DNA from: Chloroflexota bacterium
GTDB lineage: Bacteria > Chloroflexota > Anaerolineae > Anaerolineales > VGOW01
DNA: 33,125 nt
Direction of reading: 5' to 3'
Assembly: GCA_016197225.1 (NCBI GenBank)
Contig: JACPWC010000075.1
Coordinates: forward strand, 1-33,125
Part shown: positions 1 to 7,452 of the stretch, piece by piece
How positions within the stretch are numbered: position 1 is the stretch's first letter
How the letters are laid out: each line of letters starts with the position of its first letter
Translations under genes and position numbers: made by a program
Notes under the pieces: model-generated
What the model saw: the letters and a program-made list of their open reading frames with translations, nothing else
What the model was told of the DNA's origin: nothing
Database searches by the model: none

Positions 1-358
1 CGTTGGTGTGAAAGCGCAGATTGACGCCCAGTTCGCGGCAACGAGTGTGCAGGATTTGCAGCCATTTGAGGCGGGCCACGCCGGCGATGGGGTTGCCGCC
101 GATGTAAATGGTTTCGCCTTTGTGTTTGACCACCACCAAATCGCGCATCTGGCTGTGTTGGACGAATTCGTCGTAGGTCTGACGATCCTGCTGGCCGAAG
201 TTGTCCAACGTCGTTTCGGAAAAGACCACGCCCCACCCAAAGGTGTCGTTCGGCCCGTCGCGCTCGACGACGTTGATCTCGCGCGCCGGGTCCATCTTCT
301 TCATCAGAATAGCAAAATACAGGCCTGCCGGCCCACCGCCCAGAATGTTGATTTTCAT
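1..358 (-). CDS. FAD-dependent monooxygenase, anthraniloyl-/salicylyl-CoA hydroxylase type (partial, N-terminus only)
   Basis: The gene reads leftward off the window edge, so only about 119 N-terminal residues are present. The start MKINILGGGPAGLYFA holds the FAD-binding GxGxxG Rossmann loop. It is followed by an acidic strand end (NVVERD), then GWGVVFSETTL and a GNPIAGVARLKWLQIL stretch. This combination is characteristic of the NADPH-dependent flavin monooxygenases that act on anthraniloyl-CoA or salicylyl-CoA. The ATG overlaps the stop of the upstream TetR gene by four bases (ATGA), so the two are probably translationally coupled. Position behind kynureninase, whose product is anthranilate, supports a role in anthranilate breakdown. 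The exact substrate is inferred, because the catalytic and C-terminal regions lie outside the window. Confidence 0.75.
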   Translation of the reverse strand, partial: MKINILGGGPAGLYFAILMKKMDPAREINVVERDGPNDTFGWGVVFSETTLDNFGQQDRQTYDEFVQHSQMRDLVVVKHKGETIYIGGNPIAGVARLKWLQILHTRCRELGVNLRFHTN

Positions 359-942
359 GGTTGCTTACCTGCGCCGTAAAAAAATTGATCCAGCACCGCC
401 TCCAGGCGGGCATCCACGTCTCCCAGCTTTTGTTCGGCATAAGCCGCGAGCGACGTTTCGACAATCGCGATATACACCCAGGCCAGCCAGCGCGGGTCGC
501 CCTTCTTCACCTCGCCGCGCTTAATGCCCTCACGCAAGATCGGTTCCACCAGATTGGGCAAGGACTCCTGATACGCTCGAATAATGGACTCGCGTGTGCG
601 GCCCCGGAACGCATTAATATCCCGGCGCACCAGGCGCATCAGATCGCGGCGCATGCGAGGCAGGGCCAGGAAGACGCGGGTCAGGCAACGCAGTCGCTCG
701 CGGCACGAGCCGTCAGGCGGCGTGGCCTCGACCATCATCTGCTGTTTCTTCGCCAGCCCCGCCCGGATCATTTCCAAATACAACTTCTCTTTGCCGGGAA
801 AGTGATGATAGAGCGCGCCGGTCGTCACCTGCGCCGTCTCGGCAATATCGCGCATCGAAACGTCGGCGTAAGGCTTGAGCACAAAGAGGTCTTCGGCGGC
901 GGCGAGGATGCTGGAGACGGTGGCTTCGGCGCGGGTGAGCAT
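355..942 (-). CDS. TetR-family transcriptional regulator
   Basis: A 195-residue protein of normal TetR length. The N-terminal 60 residues form the helix-turn-helix domain: ILAAAEDLF, then DVSMRDIAETAQVTTGALYH and HFPGKEKLY, the family hallmark. The C-terminal part is a helical ligand-binding domain (LVEPILREGIKRGEV, then a terminal helix ending in LDQFFYG). The start codon overlaps the stop of the kynureninase remnant by one base (TGATG), and its stop overlaps the monooxygenase start, so it is the middle gene of a three-gene minus-strand operon. It is the obvious candidate to control the promoter upstream of kynU, with a kynurenine-pathway or acyl-CoA ligand. Neither target nor ligand is shown by sequence alone. 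Confidence 0.9.
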   Translation of the reverse strand: MLTRAEATVSSILAAAEDLFVLKPYADVSMRDIAETAQVTTGALYHHFPGKEKLYLEMIRAGLAKKQQMMVEATPPDGSCRERLRCLTRVFLALPRMRRDLMRLVRRDINAFRGRTRESIIRAYQESLPNLVEPILREGIKRGEVKKGDPRWLAWVYIAIVETSLAAYAEQKLGDVDARLEAVLDQFFYGAGKQP

Positions 943-1975
943 CAGGTCACGTCCGGCCTCTCAACCGGATACTTTTCATAGAGCCGTTCGACGATCACCC
1001 GGCGAAAACGCATCAGCGCCTCGTGAATATCGGCAAATGAAGTGTAAAGCGGCGCGATGCCAAGACGGATGTTGTCGGGATAACGAAAGTCGGGAATGAC
1101 GTTCATCTCTTCGATGAGGGCGCGATCGATTCGCAAGCCTTCGGCATGACCGAGCGAGACGTGAACTGCCCCTTCTGGCCGAACCAGCCCCAGATCGGGC
1201 TAAGGAGTTTCTCTTGCAGATCACGCCGGACGTAAAGAAAGGCGGGCGACCCGGGGCCGCCGTTGAGATACTTGTAAGTGCAACCGACGGCCATGTCCAC
1301 ATTTGACTCATTGAGCGCCACCGGCATTGCCCCAACCGAGTGGCACAAGTCCCACAACATCAACGCGCCAGCCCGGTGCGCCATTTCGGTGATGGCGGCC
1401 ATATCGTAGATATAACCGCTTTTGAAAGCGGTGTGAGTCAAAGAGACTAGAGCCGTCTCGCCATCAATCGCCGCCGCCAGCGCCTCATTCGACACGGTCA
1501 GGCCGTCTTCCGAATGAACGACCTGCAACTGGTAATCGGGGCCGGCCAGTTTGACCGCGCCTTGCAAAAGATAGAGGTCGGAGGGAAAGTTGAGATCGTC
1601 GGTAACGACTTTGCGCCGATCCGGTTTGGCCGCCAACGCGGCCATGACCAGTTTGAAAATGTTGACCGAGGTGGAGTCGGCCACGATGACCTCGTCGGCC
1701 CCCGCCCCGACCAGGCGGGCAATTTTGCCGCCGATGCGTCCGGGCGCAGTGAACCAGCCCTCGCCCCAGCCCCGGATGAGGCGCCGGCCCCACTCGTGAT
1801 CAACGACTTCGTGCAAACGGGCGGCGGTGCGTTTGGGCAGGCGGCCCAGCGAATTGCCGTCGAGGTAAATTAAGTTGTCGTTATCGTCGCAGATGAATTG
1901 GTCGCGGAAGCCGGCGAGGGGATCGCGCTCATCAAGTTCGTGGGCATATTCCAGGGAGTGCAATGAGGGTGTCAT
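942..1975 (-). pseudogene. kynU: Kynureninase with an internal deletion and frameshift
   Basis: Kynureninase is a PLP enzyme that cleaves kynurenine to anthranilate and alanine. The first frame (1975 down to about 1163, 271 residues) carries the normal N-terminus (YLDGNSLGRLPK), the core (HTAFKSGYIYDMAAI, WDLCHSVGAMPV) and the PLP-lysine region CTYKYLNGGPGSPAF. It then reaches WGWFGQKGQF and goes out of frame. The normal C-terminus continues in another frame: HVSLGHAEGLRIDRALIEEM, PDNIRLGIAPLYTSF, down to 942. Together the two parts make about 344 residues, while the family has about 415-420. Roughly 75 residues that contribute to the active site are therefore missing at positions 1158-1166, and the frame is lost. 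The gene is most likely dead, unless the junction is an assembly error. Confidence 0.85.
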
Positions 1976-2005
1976 GTGGCTAAGGTGGATTCTCCTCCCA
2001 AGAAA

Positions 2006-2026
2006 CCTAACGCTTGGTATGTTTAG
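2006..2026. promoter_or_regulatory. Possible TetR operator (imperfect palindrome)
   Basis: CCTAAC, nine bases, then GTTTAG form an imperfect dyad (five of six arm positions pair). It lies directly downstream of the kynU -10 box, where a repressor would block transcription. The pairing of the site with the adjacent TetR gene is inferred from position only. Confidence 0.35.
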
Positions 2027-2029
2027 ACC

Positions 2030-2058
2030 ATCTTAGTCGGGTTTGAAGAAAAGGTCAA
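2030..2058 (-). promoter_or_regulatory. Sigma-70-type promoter for the kynU-tetR-monooxygenase operon
   Basis: On the minus strand TTGACC (2058-2053) is followed after exactly 17 bases by TAAGAT (2035-2030). Transcription would start near 2023, about 48 bases before the kynU ATG. A GGGAGGAG stretch lies in the leader but about 14 bases upstream of the start codon, which is far for a ribosome binding site. Confidence 0.6.
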
Positions 2059-2062
2059 CCAG

Positions 2063-2105
2063 AAAAACAAACTCGCCATCCAACCCGAAGTGGCGAGTCT
2101 GTTTT
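2063..2105 (-). terminator. Rho-independent terminator after the epimerase gene
   Basis: Read on the minus strand, an eight-base perfect stem (ACTCGCCA / TGGCGAGT, 2098-2091 and 2078-2071) with a 12-base loop is followed by TTGTTTTTC. It lies 20 bases beyond the epimerase stop. A and T runs on both sides may let it work in both directions. Confidence 0.75.
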
Positions 2106-2124
2106 CAATCGCAGATTGGATGAA

Positions 2125-3102
2125 TTACTTTCGCTTCTTCATTTCGTATTCCAAAACTTCTTTGAAGGTGCTTTCGATGGGGCGCGGTTGCCAGCCCAGT
2201 TCGCGTTTGGCTTTCTCGGCGCTGCCATAAAAGGTGTAGTCGTTCAACAAAGCAAGTGCTTCAGAGGAGAGCGGGAGCGACAAGCCGAGCCGCTCGAACA
2301 GACCGGCGAGGCCGCTCATGAGGCTGGCGGCCCAACCCGGCGCCCACAGCTTCGGCGCGGGAATGCCAACGATCTTCTCCCACATCTCCATGACTTGCCG
2401 GTATGTCAGCGACGGCCCGGCAATGATGTACGACTCGCCGGGGCGGCCCTTTTCCATCGCCAGAATGTGGCCCTCGGCGATGTCGTCCACGTAAGCCCAG
2501 GTGGGGCCGGATGTTTCGCCAAACATGATGGGCGTCCGCCCCAAATAGAATTCGTAAGCTGAGGCGAGCGCGCTGGTGTCGCCGGGGCCGGTGACTCCGC
2601 CGGGCTGGACGATGATGACGGGCGCGCCCGCCTGTTGCAGGGGAACGGCCACTTCATAGTGAGCCGCCCACTTGGTGCGTTCGTATTCTGATCCCATCGC
2701 CTCTTTTCCGGCTCGATACGTCTCGTCCACGATCTTGCCGTGGGTGTTGCCGAACACACCGACGGTGCTGGTGTGAATGATCTTCGGCACGCCCAACTCG
2801 ACGGCAACCTCAAGTGTGTTGCGCGTTCCGTCCACGTTGATGGCTTGCATGTTGGCTTTGTCAATATTGCCAAGCACATACCAACCTGCCAGATGAAATA
2901 CAACCTCTGCGCCGCGCATCGGCTCGCGCAGAGAGGCGCGGTCGGTTACGTCGCCTTTCGCGAGTGTAACGCCTTCCTGCGCCAGCTTGCCAGCCTTTGC
3001 CGGGTCACGCACCAGGCAAGTGACTGAGTGTCCGCGTTCAACCAACTTCGGCACAAGATGACTGCCGATAAAACCGTTTCCGCCGGTAACAAAGATTTTC
3101 AT
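2125..3102 (-). CDS. NAD(P)-dependent epimerase/dehydratase (extended SDR family)
   Basis: A 325-residue protein with the extended short-chain dehydrogenase layout. The nucleotide-binding loop is TGGNGFIGSHL near the N-terminus, the acidic residue of GDVTD follows, and FHLAGW marks strand 4. The active-site YxxxK is YERTK. The C-terminal substrate domain includes VMEMWEKIVGIPAPK. The overall pattern (VFHLAGWYVLG, IHTSTVGVFG, QPGGVTGPGD) resembles dihydroflavonol-4-reductase and hopanoid-associated sugar epimerase relatives, but the substrate cannot be read from sequence. A GAGGAG ribosome binding site lies just before the ATG. The upstream dehydrogenase gene ends eight bases away, so the two are probably co-transcribed and end at the 2063-2105 terminator. 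Confidence 0.85.
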   Translation of the reverse strand: MKIFVTGGNGFIGSHLVPKLVERGHSVTCLVRDPAKAGKLAQEGVTLAKGDVTDRASLREPMRGAEVVFHLAGWYVLGNIDKANMQAINVDGTRNTLEVAVELGVPKIIHTSTVGVFGNTHGKIVDETYRAGKEAMGSEYERTKWAAHYEVAVPLQQAGAPVIIVQPGGVTGPGDTSALASAYEFYLGRTPIMFGETSGPTWAYVDDIAEGHILAMEKGRPGESYIIAGPSLTYRQVMEMWEKIVGIPAPKLWAPGWAASLMSGLAGLFERLGLSLPLSSEALALLNDYTFYGSAEKAKRELGWQPRPIESTFKEVLEYEMKKRK

Positions 3103-3110
3103 TTTCTCCT

Positions 3111-4001
3111 CTATGCTTTCACTTCGATTCCCGATAATTTCTCCAGCGCCTTAATCAGCGCATGGTTGCCCTCCGCGCCCAGGCCATCGGCCTGAAGAGT
3201 CCGGTAAAGGTTGAAGACCAGGCTGGAGGCCAGGGCCGGAACCCCAAGCTGATCGGCGGTTGCCAGCACCAGGCGCACATCCTTTTGTTGCAAATCAATC
3301 GTAAAGCCGGGCCGCCAGTCGCGCTTGAGAATTTGCGGGCCGCGATTGCTCAACATCCAACTGCCCGCCGCCCCGCCGGCCACCGCCTCGAGCGTCTTCT
3401 GCAAATCGAGGCCGCCCGCCTGCGCAAACAGCAGGGCTTCGCTCATTGCCAGCGCATTACCCACGACAAGAATCTGATTGACCAGCTTCACCATCTGCCC
3501 TGCGCCGTGTTCGCCAACGTGCGTGATCGTCTTGCCCATGGCCTGAAAGACCGGCATGGCTCGCGCCACCTGCTCGGTCTCGCCGCCGACCATGATGCTG
3601 AGCGTGCCCCGCGCCGCGCCCTCACTGCCGCCGCTGACGGGCGCGTCGAGCATGTGCGCGCCTTTGGCCTTCAACTTCTCGGCGATGGCGCGCGTGGCAT
3701 GTGGGCTGATGGTGCTCATGTCAATCACCAGCGCGCCGGGTTGAATGCCATGAATGACTCCGCCGTCGCCAAGAATAACAGCTTCCACGTCCGGCGTGTC
3801 GCTCACGCAGGTGATGATGAGGTCGCACTGGGCCGCCAACTCCGCCGGGGAAGCCGCCGTGCTTGCGCCCTCGGCGGCCAACTCGTCCATGCGGCTGGCG
3901 GTGCGGTTCCACACGCGCACCGCTAACCCGGCCTTCAACAAGTTGCGGGCCATGCCCCAGCCCATGATGCCTAAACCGATAAAGCCAAGTCGTTCACTCA
4001 T
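3111..4001 (-). CDS. Beta-hydroxyacid dehydrogenase (3-hydroxyisobutyrate / tartronate semialdehyde reductase family)
   Basis: A 296-residue NAD(P)-dependent enzyme. It starts with LGFIGLGIMGWGMARNLLKA, the dinucleotide-binding fold. DAPVSGGSEGAARGTLSIMV is the substrate-binding signature and GAGQMVKLVNQ holds the catalytic lysine. Members oxidise 3-hydroxyisobutyrate or reduce tartronate semialdehyde. The choice between these needs phylogeny. I start at the second ATG (4001): GAGGAG lies nine bases upstream of it, whereas the first ATG at 4010 directly abuts that motif. It forms a short operon with the downstream epimerase. Confidence 0.87.
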   Translation of the reverse strand: MSERLGFIGLGIMGWGMARNLLKAGLAVRVWNRTASRMDELAAEGASTAASPAELAAQCDLIITCVSDTPDVEAVILGDGGVIHGIQPGALVIDMSTISPHATRAIAEKLKAKGAHMLDAPVSGGSEGAARGTLSIMVGGETEQVARAMPVFQAMGKTITHVGEHGAGQMVKLVNQILVVGNALAMSEALLFAQAGGLDLQKTLEAVAGGAAGSWMLSNRGPQILKRDWRPGFTIDLQQKDVRLVLATADQLGVPALASSLVFNLYRTLQADGLGAEGNHALIKALEKLSGIEVKA

Positions 4002-4045
4002 TGCTTGCATCTCCTCTTTATCTTAGCCACGAATTACGCTAACTG

Positions 4046-4222
4046 GTAACTACTCAGACCAGTCTTTCAGAACGCAGATAAACGCTGATACAACGCAGAT
4101 TTTCGCTGATCTCTTTTTGTTTGTATCCGCGATTTCCCGCAGACGCGAAGCGCGCAGATATTTTGAAAAAAAAATCAGCGAAGATCAGCGCGCAAAGCGT
4201 CCGCGTTCATCAGCGTTCTAAT
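4046..4222. repeat. Long imperfect inverted-repeat element (AACGCAGATAAACGCTGAT family), copy 1
   Basis: The left arm is built from variants of AACGC(A/T)GAT and TTTCGC(A/T)GAT. The right arm (about 4160-4222) is its imperfect inverse, with ATCAGCG repeats. A 65-base part (4046-4110) recurs at 32894-32958 with five mismatches. The right arm runs into the 3' end of hutH and supplies its last residues and stop codon. This looks like a non-autonomous, MITE-like or REP-like repeat. No transposase is present. Confidence 0.7.
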
Positions 4223-5766
4223 CCGGTCGCTTGCGCGATCTCGCCGTTCAGGATCAGCGCCCGCGCCCGTTCAATATCTGCCTGATAGAACCGATCATGC
4301 TCGACAAACGGCACGTCGCGCCGGAGCCGGGCGTGGGCAACCGCCACTGCCGGGGAAACGTGTTTCTCTGGCATGGCCTTCGACCTGAGATCAACGGCCT
4401 GAGCCGAGACGAAAAATTGAATCGCCAGAATGTGGGCGACGTTGGCGATGATCTGGCTGGCATGCCGGGCGGCTGTGAGAGCGTTGGCGTTGTGATCTTC
4501 CTGCCCGGCTGAGGTGGGCAGAGAGTGGACACTGTCTGGGTGAGCCAGCGTCTGATTCTCCAGCGCCAGCGAGACGGCGGTGTAGTGCGGCATCATCAAG
4601 CCAGAGTTGAGGCCGGGGGCGGCAGAGTTGCTCAACAACATGGGCGGCAGGCCGAAAGAAAGTTTCTCGTTGATGAGGCGGCTGATCTGTTGTTCGGCCA
4701 GCGCGCCGAGTTCGGCGATGGCGATGCCAAGATAATCCATGCCCAACCCGATGATCTCGCCGTGAAAGTTGCCGCCAGAGATGGCCTTGAACGAGTTGTC
4801 CGGCTCACGAAAGAGAAGCGGGTTGTCGGTGGCGGCGTTGATCTCGTTTTCGATCCAGCCTCGCGCGAGGGCGAGTGTGTCGAGAACCGGGCCGATGATC
4901 TGCGGCGCACACCGGAGCGAATAAGGGTCTTGCACCCTGCCTGATGAGTCAACGAGGGTGCTTCCTTTGATTAGCTTTCGCAAGTTGGCGGCGACGGCGG
5001 ATTGGCCGGACTGCCTGCGCGCCGAGTGCAGGCGCTCGTCGAAGGCGCTCGACACGCCAAGCAAGGCTTCGAGGGCGAAAGCGGTGGCGATCTGGGAATG
5101 AGTGAGCAATGTTGCCCCGTCAGTGACGGCTAAGGCGGCGACCGCCGCCGAGAACGTTGCCCCGTTACTGATCGCCAATCCCTCTTTTGCTTCCAGAGTC
5201 AATTGTGGGAGTCCGGCGGCATCCATCGCTTCTTTGCCGCTCATGCGCTGTCCACGAAAGATTGCTTCGCCGGCATTCGCGCCTTCCATGAAGATGAGGG
5301 CCAGATGGCAGAGCGGCGCAAGGTCGCCCGACGAGCCGAGCGAGCCTTGCTGAGGCACGATGGGATGCACGCCGGCGTTGAGCATAGCCAGCAGGGTTTC
5401 GACAAGCCGAGGGCGCGCGCCGGAGTGGCCGATGGCGAGCGTGTTGGCGCGGATGAGCATAGCGGCGCGCGTTACGTCCTCAGCAAATGGCTCGCCCGTG
5501 CAGACGGCGTGGCTGATGACGAGGTTGCGCGAGAGTTGAGCCGAGTCGGCGGGCGAGACTTTGCGGTCGGCGAAGACGCCGAAGCCGGTGTTAATGCCAT
5601 AGACAGTCGGCGCGTCCGGCGTGAGCAGGGACTCGACGTAGGCCCGGCTGGCTTGCATGCGCTCGCGGGCAACTGGCGCGAGTTGAACCGGGCGATGTTG
5701 GCGGGCAACGGCGACGACGTCTGCGATGGTGAGCGAATGGCCGTCAATGAGGAGAGGTTGGGTCAC
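4210..5766 (-). CDS. hutH: Histidine ammonia-lyase
   Basis: Deaminates L-histidine to urocanate, the first step of histidine breakdown. The 518-residue protein (family about 505-515) has YGINTGFGVFADRKV, the cofactor-forming region GSLGSSGDLAPLCH, the ISNGATFS segment, QDPYSLRCAPQ, NPLLF, GGNFHGE and the C-terminal SAGQEDHNANA. The self-forming MIO cofactor normally comes from Ala-Ser-Gly. Here it is Ser145-Ser146-Gly147, so the central serine and the glycine are kept. I chose the GTG at 5766 because GGAG lies eight bases upstream and it gives the normal N-terminus. The open frame runs further upstream without homology. The last codons (LER-stop) come from the neighbouring repeat element. An aromatic amino acid lyase is a less likely alternative. 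Confidence 0.88.
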   Translation of the reverse strand: MTQPLLIDGHSLTIADVVAVARQHRPVQLAPVARERMQASRAYVESLLTPDAPTVYGINTGFGVFADRKVSPADSAQLSRNLVISHAVCTGEPFAEDVTRAAMLIRANTLAIGHSGARPRLVETLLAMLNAGVHPIVPQQGSLGSSGDLAPLCHLALIFMEGANAGEAIFRGQRMSGKEAMDAAGLPQLTLEAKEGLAISNGATFSAAVAALAVTDGATLLTHSQIATAFALEALLGVSSAFDERLHSARRQSGQSAVAANLRKLIKGSTLVDSSGRVQDPYSLRCAPQIIGPVLDTLALARGWIENEINAATDNPLLFREPDNSFKAISGGNFHGEIIGLGMDYLGIAIAELGALAEQQISRLINEKLSFGLPPMLLSNSAAPGLNSGLMMPHYTAVSLALENQTLAHPDSVHSLPTSAGQEDHNANALTAARHASQIIANVAHILAIQFFVSAQAVDLRSKAMPEKHVSPAVAVAHARLRRDVPFVEHDRFYQADIERARALILNGEIAQATGLER

Positions 5767-5812
5767 GGGTGGCTCCGGGTGAGGGGTTGAGGCGAGTGTA
5801 CCACAGCAGAGG

Positions 5813-5872
5813 GACAGCGGATTTGATGAATTTAGCGGATCGCGATCCGCGTCATTCTCCAAATCCGCTGTC
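5813..5872. repeat. Nested palindromic repeat (AGCGGAT family), copy 1
   Basis: Outer arms GACAGCGGATTTG (5813-5825) and CAAATCCGCTGTC (5860-5872) pair perfectly over 13 bases. They enclose a perfect 16-base palindrome GCGGATCGCGATCCGC at 5835-5850. A close relative lies at 9809-9866. It lies in the divergent gap between hutH and the plus-strand genes. Confidence 0.8.
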
Positions 5873-5945
5873 TTTGCGCCTCGCCGCGAACAAAGTTTGA
5901 GATACAATAGCCCTGACCGGAAAGACGAAAGGAACTTCTAAGGCC

Positions 5946-6113
5946 GTGCAACTTGTCTCTCAGCCCCCATGTTTGCCAGACGCCGTCGAGCGTATCGTGC
6001 GCGGGTTTAGCCCATTGCGCAGCATTCTGTTCGGCTCGTGGGCGCGGGGCGAAGGGCGCGCAAATAGCGATCTCGATTTGCTGGTAGTGTTGCCGCGGGT
6101 GGAGAAACAGTAA
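5946..6113 (+). pseudogene. Truncated minimal nucleotidyltransferase (MNT-type) fragment
   Basis: A 55-codon GTG-started frame ends in a taa just before the aminotransferase gene. It contains ILFGSWARGEGRANSDLDLL, the GSxARG...SDxD motif of DNA polymerase beta-like nucleotidyltransferases (MNT/MntA antitoxin type). Such proteins usually have about 95-140 residues and a third acidic residue downstream, which is missing here. No HEPN partner gene is beside it. It is probably a decayed remnant of a HEPN-MNT toxin-antitoxin pair. A functional mini-protein is possible but unlikely. Confidence 0.6.
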
Positions 6114-6118
6114 CTCCC

Positions 6119-7288
6119 ATGCCCTTCCTCCCCGCCCACCGTGTCGCCAACTTTGGCACATCCATCTTCACCGAGATCACCCAGCTTGCCGCCAGGCACA
6201 AGGCGATTGACCTCTCCAGCGGCTTCCCCGACACCGACGGCCCGACCGAGGCGAAAGCCGCTGTCTGGGAGGCGATGGAGGCGGGCAAGAATCAATACGC
6301 GCTCTCGCACGGCGTCCGCGAACTGCGGCAGGCGGTGGCCGAACATGCCAGGCGTTTTTACGAGCAGACGGTTGACCCTGAGTCCGAAGTGACAGTGACG
6401 AACGGGGCGGCGGAAGCCCTGCACTCGATCACCGACGGATTGATCAATCCGGGCGATGAAGTCATCATCCTTGAGCCTTATTACGAAGTATACGCGCCGA
6501 ACGTAATCATGGCCGGCGGCGCGCCGCGCTTTGTGCCGTTGCGCCCGCCAAACTGGAGTTTTGATCCCGACGAACTGGCCGCCGCCTTCAACAACCGAAC
6601 CCGCGCCATCCTGATCAACACGCCCCACAACCCGACCGGCAAAGTCTTCTCTCGCGCCGAACTCGAAACGATTGCGGCCCTGTGCCAAAAGTGGAACGTC
6701 ATCGCCATCAGCGACGAAGTGTACGAGCATCTTATCTACGACGGGCAGAAGCACGAGTGGCTGGCGCAGTTGCCGGGCATGGCCGAACGCGCGATCACCG
6801 TTAGTAGCATGAGCAAAACATTCAGCTTCACCGGCTGGCGCATCGGCTGGGTGCTGGCCCCGCCCGACCTGACGAATGCCGTCCGGCTCGCGCACCAGTT
6901 CGTGCTCGACTGCTCGGCCACGCCGATGCAATTCGGGGCGGCCCGCGCCCTCGCGCTTGGCGACGGCTACTTCGCCGGTTTAGCCGCCGACTACCAGCGC
7001 AAACGCGATTTTCTGGCCCATGCTTTGCGACAGGCCGGCCTCGAGGTCTTGCCAACCGGCGGCGGATTCTTTATCATGGCCGGCATCGAGCCGCTGGGAT
7101 TCAACGACGACTTTGAGTTTTGTAAACATCTGGCCGCCAACGTCGGGGTGGCCGCCATTCCACCCTCGGCCTTTTACTCGGAGCGGAACAAGGCGCTCGG
7201 CAAACGCTACGCGCGCTTCGCGTTTTGCAAAACAACAGCGCTACTGGAGAAAGCCGCCGAAGCTTTGCAACGTTTACGGCCCCGATAA
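6119..7288 (+). CDS. PLP-dependent class I/II aminotransferase (kynurenine/aspartate aminotransferase-like)
   Basis: The 389-residue protein is full length for fold-type I aminotransferases. Visible motifs are the N-terminal SIFTEITQLAARHKAIDLSS, the tetrapyrrole-like GFPD start typical of the kynurenine aminotransferase/YbdL branch, YEVYAPN, and NTPHNPTGK. DEVYEHLIYDG carries the PLP-contacting Asp and Tyr, SSMSKTFSFTGWRIGW the PLP-binding lysine K233, and RYARFAFCK the carboxylate-binding arginine. It transfers amino groups from an amino acid such as kynurenine, methionine, glutamine or aspartate to a keto acid. Exact specificity is not readable. The nearby kynureninase and lyase genes fit an amino-acid catabolic setting. 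It begins five bases after the MNT fragment. Confidence 0.88.
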   Translation: MPFLPAHRVANFGTSIFTEITQLAARHKAIDLSSGFPDTDGPTEAKAAVWEAMEAGKNQYALSHGVRELRQAVAEHARRFYEQTVDPESEVTVTNGAAEALHSITDGLINPGDEVIILEPYYEVYAPNVIMAGGAPRFVPLRPPNWSFDPDELAAAFNNRTRAILINTPHNPTGKVFSRAELETIAALCQKWNVIAISDEVYEHLIYDGQKHEWLAQLPGMAERAITVSSMSKTFSFTGWRIGWVLAPPDLTNAVRLAHQFVLDCSATPMQFGAARALALGDGYFAGLAADYQRKRDFLAHALRQAGLEVLPTGGGFFIMAGIEPLGFNDDFEFCKHLAANVGVAAIPPSAFYSERNKALGKRYARFAFCKTTALLEKAAEALQRLRPR

Positions 7289-7292
7289 AAAT

Positions 7293-7427
7293 CAATCACA
7301 GATTACACGGATTGATGGGTTTCGCGGCAGTTGTACTGCGGCGGGCGGCAGTTGCACTGCCGCCCAACCCCATCAATCCAAAAGGAAACCGCTGTAGTTT
7401 TTAAATCGGTGTAATCTGTGAAATCCG
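7293..7427. repeat. Nested inverted-repeat element between aminotransferase and aldolase genes
   Basis: Three nested inverted repeats share one axis. The outer pair is TCACAGATTACACGGATT (7296-7313) against the inverse near 7404-7424, with one mismatch. The middle pair is GGATTGATGGG (7309-7319) and CCCATCAATCC (7369-7379). The inner pair is GGGCGGCAGT and ACTGCCGCCC (7343-7365). The inner part also holds two near-copies of GGCAGTTG(T/C)ACTGC. It would fold into a long hairpin in RNA or a cruciform in DNA. It is probably a MITE-like element. No coding role is seen. Confidence 0.75.
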
Positions 7428-7452
7428 TGGTTCCACTCCTCAGGAGAGCATC

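Noticed and set aside
5960-6931. A 323-residue minus-strand open frame opposite the aminotransferase gene
   Set aside because: The sequence is rich in Arg, Gly and His with no motifs, whereas the plus strand encodes a complete aminotransferase.
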